Part shown: in pieces, positions 32,980-37,045 of the stretch | How the letters are laid out: each line of letters begins with the position of its first letter | Numbering within the stretch: position 1 is the first letter of the stretch | Assembly (NCBI GenBank): GCA_030680805.1 | Contig: JAUXUK010000057.1 | Location: forward strand, 1 to 37,045 | Length of the DNA: 37,045 nt | Source: Sulfuritalea sp. | Lineage (GTDB): Bacteria; Pseudomonadota; Gammaproteobacteria; Burkholderiales; Rhodocyclaceae | Reading direction: 5' to 3' | The notes under the pieces: generated by a model | The model's database searches: none | What the model saw: only the letters and a program-made list of their open reading frames with translations | What the model was told of the DNA's origin: nothing | Position numbers and translations under genes: made by a program

Positions 32980-34107
32980 ATGTCACTGCAAGCCTTGAAA
33001 AACATCAATCGCAACACGCCCACCGATGCCGAGCAACCGAAAGGTTTCCCGGCCATGCTGGAGCAGTTCAAGGGTGAAATTGCCCGTGCCCTGCCAAAGC
33101 ACATCAATCCGGACCGCATGGCGCGCATTGCACTTACTGCATTCCGAATGACACCCAAGCTTGGAGAGTGTGATCCCCGCAGCGTATTCGCCGCGGTTAT
33201 CCAGTCTTCGCAGATGGGGCTGGAAGTCGGTCTCATGGGGGAAGCGCATCTGGTGCCGTTTGGCAACCAGTGCCAGCTGATCCCTGGCTACACGGGCCTG
33301 ATGAAGCTCGCTCGACAGTCCGGGCTGGTTCAGGACATCTATGCCCACGAAGTCAGGGTGAATGACAATTTCACCCTCAAGCTGGGCATGGAGCGTAGTC
33401 TCGATCACGAGCCATTGACGACGCTGGGCGGCTTTCCTGCCGCCGACGACGAGCGTGGCGAGGTCGCCGGTTTCTATTCCGTCGCGGTGTTCAAGGATGG
33501 AAGTCGGACGTTCGTGGCGATGGGGCGCAAGGAGGTTGAGAAGATTCGCGATAACTCGCGGGGCTATCAGTCTGCCAAGCGATACAAGAAGGAATCCGTA
33601 TGGGATTCCGACTTTACGGCCATGGGTCTGAAGACAGCGATTCGTCGCTTGTGCAAATTCCTGCCCAAATCACCCGAGCTGGCCTCGGCACTCGCCCTGG
33701 ACGCAGCTGCGGAGCAGGGCAAGGCGCAAAACCTGAATTTGACCGATGTGATCGAGGGCAACTACGCACCGATCATTGACGACGAGACAGGCGAGATCGC
33801 AGACGCCAAGCCGGTGACAAGCCGCGATGCCAGGCAATCCAGGCCGGGTGGCGATCCGGTTGGAGTGGCTGATGCAACTGGAAAGAAGGTGAAAGTGGAT
33901 GGTGTGTCTGCCATCGCTACCGACGCCTCCGACCCGGAACCCAGTGCCAGGTTGAAAGCGATCTACGAACAGATGGCCAAGGCAACAAGCACGGAAGTGC
34001 TGGACGAGATTTATGTCCGCGCCGAAGGTGATCTGGATGGAGCCGAACTGGAGGCCTTGATGCGGGAATACCGCACATGCAAGGCAGCCATCGGCCGACT
34101 GATCTAA
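32980..34107 (+). CDS. recT: RecT-family single-strand annealing protein
   Basis: RecT promotes annealing of complementary single strands and works with a RecE-type nuclease. The core (about residues 20-250) shows RMARIALTAFRMTPKLGECD, SVFAAVIQSSQMGLEVGLMG, AHLVPFGNQCQLIPGYTGLM and FKDGSRTFVAMGRKEVEKI, the RecT signature regions. The protein is 375 residues, about 100 longer than E. coli Rac RecT. The extra C-terminal part is acidic and may contact SSB or other partners. The ATG at 32980 follows GGAGG. A P1-P2 hairpin module starts 6 bases after the stop. Confidence 0.93.
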   Translation: MSLQALKNINRNTPTDAEQPKGFPAMLEQFKGEIARALPKHINPDRMARIALTAFRMTPKLGECDPRSVFAAVIQSSQMGLEVGLMGEAHLVPFGNQCQLIPGYTGLMKLARQSGLVQDIYAHEVRVNDNFTLKLGMERSLDHEPLTTLGGFPAADDERGEVAGFYSVAVFKDGSRTFVAMGRKEVEKIRDNSRGYQSAKRYKKESVWDSDFTAMGLKTAIRRLCKFLPKSPELASALALDAAAEQGKAQNLNLTDVIEGNYAPIIDDETGEIADAKPVTSRDARQSRPGGDPVGVADATGKKVKVDGVSAIATDASDPEPSARLKAIYEQMAKATSTEVLDEIYVRAEGDLDGAELEALMREYRTCKAAIGRLI

Positions 34108-34113
34108 ACCCCT

Positions 34114-34170
34114 CCCCGTGCTTCGGCATGGGGCTTTCCAGAGCATGGAGCGGTCCGTGCTGCGGAAAGC
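34114..34170 (+). ncRNA. P1-P2 tandem hairpin module, copy 2
   Basis: P1 is CCCCGTGC-TTCG-GCATGGGG (34114-34133), with a stable UUCG tetraloop. P2 is GCTTTCC/GGAAAGC (34133-34139 and 34164-34170) with the same AG/GC internal loop as copy 1. The upper stem AGCATGGA/TCCGTGCT closes on GCGG. The lower stem and internal loop are identical to copy 1, while the upper stem differs in sequence but still pairs. It starts 6 bases after the recT stop. Confidence 0.75.
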
Positions 34171-34216
34171 GAATTATCCAGAATTGTTCCCCTGGCTATA
34201 CCAACGGGACATGAAG

Positions 34217-34347
34217 GTAGCTGGCCTTCTGAAACAAACAGCATCTGGCTGCAATCGGGAAACCGGTTGCCATTAAAACCCCGCCGTGGGGCGCAAGCTC
34301 CCGGCAGGGAACGAGCGCCTCCGGCGGTTTTTCGTCTGGAGGTTGCA
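34217..34347 (+). promoter_or_regulatory. leader 6: 26-bp box + GNRA hairpin + nested hairpin + SD hairpin
   Basis: The box (34217-34242) starts 131 bases before the ATG. The hairpin GCAATCGG-GAAA-CCGGTTGC (about 34251-34270) has a GNRA tetraloop. The nested hairpin has outer CCC/GGG (34279-34281 and 34307-34309), GCC/GGC and GGGG/CTCC. CCTCCGG (34318-34324) pairs with CTGGAGG (34336-34342) over 7 bp with one G-U, hiding the Shine-Dalgarno sequence. Confidence 0.75.
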
Positions 34348-35004
34348 ATGGACGTTGTAATCAATCACGAGCAGGAGTTGTTCGTTGTTTCCGCTGGCAA
34401 GGGGTATTCAACCCTGGGCTTCGAGCATGTCTTCAAGCAATTGAAGCAACTCGTGGCCCGGCTGAATCTCTCGATCCAGATTCGCGAGGATGAGAAGGGA
34501 ACCATCGGTCAGTACGCCGATTTTCAGCGCGCCATCAACGAGGCTGCCAAGGCAAATCTCAAGGAGACCTGGTTCAATCTCGACACTCCTGTCAAGGTTC
34601 GCCGAATCCTGGAGCAGTACCGCAAGAGCGGCAAGGCGATTCGCATCTTCTACGGAGATGTGGAGAGGGGCGAAGACTGGCTGGAAGAAAACGACGTGGT
34701 GGGGAAAATCGGCCGCTCGTCGGGCACTTTCAAGATACCCATTCTTCTTCAAAACGGCGAGGCATGGGGTGTCAGCATTCTCGATCACGCTATCGTCAGG
34801 CTGATGGATGTGGCAGATCGGAAGGTTCTCTGGGAGCACCCGAAATATCAGGCGCCTCAGTTGCAGATTATCGCGAAGCGCGTTGGCGAAGACCCATATT
34901 CGGTGTTTGTCGACGGCGGTCCTCACGCAAGCTTCAGAACTTTGGCGAAGGCAGCCCAGTGGGTGGCGTTCATGGCCGGTGAGTGCATGGAAGCGCCGCA
35001 GTAG
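34348..35004 (+). CDS. 218-aa element protein of unknown function
   Basis: I do not recognise a family. The 218-residue soluble protein has no signal peptide or membrane segment. Notable parts are [60 protein letters not shown] and [14 protein letters not shown]. The C-terminal half is rich in beta-type residues and contains [20 protein letters not shown]. It sits between recT and ssb behind a full class A leader, so it is probably part of the recombination/replication module. The ATG at 34348 follows GGAGG at 5-base spacing. Confidence 0.8.
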   Translation: MDVVINHEQELFVVSAGKGYSTLGFEHVFKQLKQLVARLNLSIQIREDEKGTIGQYADFQRAINEAAKANLKETWFNLDTPVKVRRILEQYRKSGKAIRIFYGDVERGEDWLEENDVVGKIGRSSGTFKIPILLQNGEAWGVSILDHAIVRLMDVADRKVLWEHPKYQAPQLQIIAKRVGEDPYSVFVDGGPHASFRTLAKAAQWVAFMAGECMEAPQ

Positions 35005-35021
35005 TCCAGTATTTCAACCAA

Positions 35022-35090
35022 CCCGGCGGGATCGTCATGCTCCCGTCAGGGGCATGGTGTGACCGTCCTTTTCATCACAAGGAGTTCATC
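35022..35090 (+). promoter_or_regulatory. leader 7: nested hairpin upstream of ssb
   Basis: Outer CCC (35022-35024) pairs with GGG (35049-35051). Inner GCGGGA pairs with TCCCGT (35026-35031 and 35041-35046). Relative to leader 5 one C becomes T opposite G, which keeps the pair. The following GGGGCATGGTGTGACCG matches leader 5 at 16 of 17 positions. TCCTT (35066-35070) pairs with AAGGA (35079-35083), the ribosome site. Confidence 0.7.
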
Positions 35091-35501
35091 ATGCTTAACA
35101 AGGTTCAATTGATCGGTTTTCTGGGGGCTGACCCCGAGCTTCGACGCAGCAATGATAGCGATGCCATTGCGCGCGCAAATATCGCCACCAGCGAAAGCTG
35201 GAAGAAGGATGGCGAGAAGCACGAAAAAACGGAATGGCACCGTGTCGTGTTCTTCGGAAAACTCGCCGAGATTGTGGGCGAGTATCTGAAGAAAGGTTCG
35301 CTGGTGTATGTCGAGGGCCGTCTCCAGACCCGTTCATGGGACAAGGATGGCGAGACGCGCTACACCACCGAAACCGTCGCCGAGAGCATGAAGATGCTCC
35401 CCAGCGGCAGTGGCAAGGCCAGGGAAGGGACTGACGCGTCCAGATCGGCGCCGAAAGGAAACTCCAAGGCGGCACAACCATTCGATGACGGGCCATTCTG
35501 A
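35091..35501 (+). CDS. ssb: single-stranded DNA-binding protein
   Basis: This 136-residue SSB has an OB fold at 1-105 ([58 protein letters not shown]), a short Gly/Ser-rich linker and an acidic tail ending DDGPF. The usual tail is DDIPF, so the tip Ile is replaced by Gly while the terminal Pro-Phe used for partner binding is kept. The host has its own SSB elsewhere; element SSBs are common next to recT. The ATG follows AAGGAG. Confidence 0.95.
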   Translation: MLNKVQLIGFLGADPELRRSNDSDAIARANIATSESWKKDGEKHEKTEWHRVVFFGKLAEIVGEYLKKGSLVYVEGRLQTRSWDKDGETRYTTETVAESMKMLPSGSGKAREGTDASRSAPKGNSKAAQPFDDGPF

Positions 35502-35545
35502 TGGCTTCGCGCTCAGGCACTGTTTTTAGCGCCTGACATTACCAA

Positions 35546-35679
35546 CCCCACCGGGGAGTTACCCCGGGCGGGGTGCCTCTATGCCGGTGGGTAATTCACC
35601 GGCCCGCGACGGGGCCTTCCCAAGTGCCTCGCGCGGGCATTTCGGCAGGCCCCGTCCGGGGCTACTCATGGAGGCAATC
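35546..35679 (+). promoter_or_regulatory. leader 8: nested hairpin and multibranch SD-sequestering structure (primase)
   Basis: Outer CCCC/GGGG (35546-35549 and 35570-35573) encloses CCGGGG/CCCCGG. Then TGCCTCTATG (35574-35583) pairs over 10 bp with CATGGAGGCA (35667-35676), which holds the Shine-Dalgarno sequence. Inside that stem are GCCGGTG/CACCGGC (35583-35603) and the perfect 10-bp GACGGGGCCT/AGGCCCCGTC (35608-35617 and 35647-35656). The ribosome site is thus at the base of a multibranch fold. Confidence 0.7.
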
Positions 35680-36756
35680 ATGGAAGCAAAGGAAGTCAAG
35701 GCTGCTGCACATGGCCGCTGGGGAGGGATTCTCTCGGCCCTTGCGCCACAGCTTCAACCTGCACTTGATCGAGTCGGCCATCACGTTTCCTGCCCGGTGC
35801 ACGGCGGCAAGGACGGATACCGTGTGTTCAATGACGTGGATGATTCGGGAGGCGGCGTCTGCAATACCTGTGGCGTCCATCCCGATGGATTTGCCACGCT
35901 GATGTGGGCGTCCGGCATGGATTTCAAGGAAGCACTGAAGTCCGTAGCCGAGTACCTGCGTGTCGGCATCATCGCCAGACCGTTTGGCGGGAGAACCATT
36001 TCTCGCCAGACCAGCAAGGGCGACGATGACGAAAAGTCTCGCCAGGCGCTTAACCGGGTCTGGAACGAATCGATCGCCCTCTCTCATCCCGATGCTGAAC
36101 CGGCCAGGTTGTATCTGGCCCGAAGAGGCATCTCGATCCGACAACCGGAAACACTCCGTCTCCACCCATCGCTCGCGTATTTCGAGGACAGAAAGGAGAT
36201 CGGCACGTTTCCGGCGATGCTGGCCATGGTGCAGGGTCACGGCGGCAATGCCATCACCATTCATCGTACCTACCTGACGGCGGACGGCTACAAGGCCCCC
36301 GTCGAGTCTCCCAGGAAGCTGATGCGGTATCCCAGTCAGCGGAAGCTGGCGGGCGGAGTAATCCGACTGGTGGAGGCGGGCGCCGTGCTGGCAGTGGCAG
36401 AAGGTCTGGAGACGGCTCTCGCGGTCATGGAAGGGACGAAGATGCCGGTCTGGTGCGCGGTCAATGCGTATCTGCTGGAGCACTTTTACCCGCCACCCGG
36501 CGTGAGTCAAATCCTGGTCTTCGCCGACAAGGATCGGCCCTCGGCGCAACATCCACGGGGGCATGGTCAGGAATCAGCCAGACGGCTGGTCCAAAGGCTC
36601 TGGGAGCGGGGTATCAAGGCCAGTGCCATTGTCCCTGCGGGCGAGATTCCTGCAGGTCAGAGGTCACTGGACTGGCTCGATATCCTCAATCGCGATGGCA
36701 AGGCAGGCTTTCCTTCCTTGCAATCCGTTGAGCATGCCATGCGTCGCGTCGCGTGA
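35680..36756 (+). CDS. DNA primase with zinc finger and Toprim domain
   Basis: This 358-residue protein has an N-terminal zinc-binding site CPVH...CNTC (Cys38, His41, Cys61, Cys64), a middle helical region and a C-terminal Toprim domain with AVAEGLETALAVME (Glu241) and VFADKDRP (Asp283, Asp285). It resembles the primase part of phage P4 alpha-type and plasmid/element primases but lacks a helicase domain. It likely primes element replication. The ATG at 35680 follows GGAGG by 5 bases; an in-frame open stretch back to 35581 lies over the leader. An upstream ATG at 35668 lies over the ribosome site. Confidence 0.88.
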   Translation: MEAKEVKAAAHGRWGGILSALAPQLQPALDRVGHHVSCPVHGGKDGYRVFNDVDDSGGGVCNTCGVHPDGFATLMWASGMDFKEALKSVAEYLRVGIIARPFGGRTISRQTSKGDDDEKSRQALNRVWNESIALSHPDAEPARLYLARRGISIRQPETLRLHPSLAYFEDRKEIGTFPAMLAMVQGHGGNAITIHRTYLTADGYKAPVESPRKLMRYPSQRKLAGGVIRLVEAGAVLAVAEGLETALAVMEGTKMPVWCAVNAYLLEHFYPPPGVSQILVFADKDRPSAQHPRGHGQESARRLVQRLWERGIKASAIVPAGEIPAGQRSLDWLDILNRDGKAGFPSLQSVEHAMRRVA

Positions 36757-36769
36757 AGGAGGTGGCGCC

Positions 36770-36862
36770 ATGGACAGGAATGTTGACGTCAGCCTGGTTG
36801 ATATTGAAACCCTGCCCGGACGCATCGGGTCGGAGATCCCTCGTAACAGGAGGGCATCATGA
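36770..36862 (+). CDS. 30-aa small ORF after the primase
   Basis: A 30-codon frame begins with ATG 36770 and a strong ribosome site AAGGAGGT at spacing 5-6. It reads MDRNVDVSLVDIETLPGRIG and ends RNRRAS. Its stop overlaps the next start as ATGA, so translation coupling is likely. No family is recognised. The ribosome site and overlap are the evidence for a real small gene; it could also be a translational relay only. Confidence 0.5.
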   Translation: MDRNVDVSLVDIETLPGRIGSEIPRNRRAS

Positions 36863-37011
36863 AATATCAGTACCTGGGACCACAAACCGTCGCGGAACTC
36901 GCGGACGGGAAACGGGTGCTTCTTTTCAAAGGATCGGTGCTCCTGGTCCAGATACTCAGCGCACAACTCAAGGCGCTCGTGGAGAAGGGGCTTCTGAAGG
37001 AAATCGCATGA
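36859..37011 (+). CDS. 50-aa small ORF coupled to the preceding one
   Basis: A 50-residue frame starts at ATG 36859 (ATGA overlap), preceded by AGGAGG. It contains VAELADGKRVLLFKGSVLLV and a charged amphipathic end (SAQLKALVEKGLLKEIA). No family is recognised. The sequence looks like a small soluble protein, and a P1-P2 module begins 7 bases after its stop. Confidence 0.6.
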   Translation: MKYQYLGPQTVAELADGKRVLLFKGSVLLVQILSAQLKALVEKGLLKEIA

Positions 37012-37018
37012 AACCAGG

Positions 37019-37045
37019 GCCCGCCGAAAGGCGGGCTTTCCAGAG
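37019..37045 (+). ncRNA. P1-P2 tandem hairpin module, copy 3 (cut by window edge)
   Basis: P1 is GCCCGCC-GAAA-GGCGGGC (37019-37036) with a GNRA tetraloop. It is followed by GCTTTCCAGAG, identical to the 5' part of P2 in the other two copies. The rest lies beyond the window. As at recT, it starts a few bases after a stop codon. Confidence 0.65.

Noticed and set aside
34114-34133. P1 hairpins considered as ordinary intrinsic terminators only
   Set aside because: The U-run is short and paired in P2, and the conserved P2 with its AG/GC internal loop needs another explanation. Termination remains one possible part of the function.
30418-34347. Repeated boxes considered as a CRISPR array or transposon ends
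   Set aside because: Copies are kilobases apart with genes between, at fixed distance from start codons, without spacers, target-site duplications or a transposase.

Overview
The window looks like the chromosome of a high-G+C betaproteobacterium, plausibly Rhodocyclales-like, carrying the left part of an integrative element. The betaproteobacterial reading rests on EF-P with Arg32 next to its rhamnosyltransferase EarP, PxpABC with TRAP genes, and high G+C codon use. The order-level guess is weak. From about 26.25 kb the G+C visibly drops, a tyrosine integrase follows two tRNA genes, and an element backbone begins that continues past the right edge.

Host part (1-26,250): tRNA-Arg(UCU), a MaoC/NodN-like hydratase, a histidine phosphatase and tRNA-Ser(GGA) are followed by nadC and a membrane-anchored FMN glutamate-synthase-like protein. 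A leftward block follows: a DMT exporter and Nnr (NAD(P)HX repair), then pxpA-pxpC-pxpB (5-oxoprolinase) coupled to a TRAP transporter (dctM, dctQ, dctP). Divergent from dctP are a MarR-like regulator and glutamate dehydrogenase. Together these could import 5-oxoproline or a related acid, open it to glutamate and feed 2-oxoglutarate, with the regulator in the shared promoter region. Next come a bactofilin fused to a transmembrane segment and C-terminal domain, an amino-acid ABC transporter (aapJ, aapQ, aapM) lacking its ATPase gene, a TumE/TumA toxin-antitoxin pair with an operator-like array, dinB, an M20 amidohydrolase, efp/earP, a family-5-like uracil-DNA glycosylase, uvrC and pgsA. tRNA-Gly(GCC) and tRNA-Cys(GCA) end the host part.

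Element part (about 26,250-37,045): integrase and a convergent excisionase-like protein; a leftward pair of a DUF1845/AcaB-like protein and a UvrD-type helicase; then a rightward series: a 119-aa membrane-anchored protein, two tandem paralogous 26-27 aa microproteins, an exonuclease VIII-like PD-(D/E)XK nuclease, an 82-aa protein, RecT, a 218-aa unknown, SSB, a Zn-finger/Toprim primase and two small ORFs. Nuclease, RecT and SSB form a phage-like recombination module.

The most unusual signal is not protein. Nearly every rightward element gene or gene pair has a structured leader. Seven of eight leaders carry a nested hairpin (outer CCC/GGG around an inner GC-rich stem), usually followed by a hairpin that pairs the Shine-Dalgarno sequence. 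Three leaders also carry a conserved 26-bp box 131-134 bp before the start codon. A tandem two-hairpin module with compensatory base changes occurs twice in full and once cut by the window edge. This looks like a coordinated RNA-based control layer for the element. The 119-aa protein also carries a segment resembling the FtsZ C-terminal peptide, suggesting a link to host cell division.
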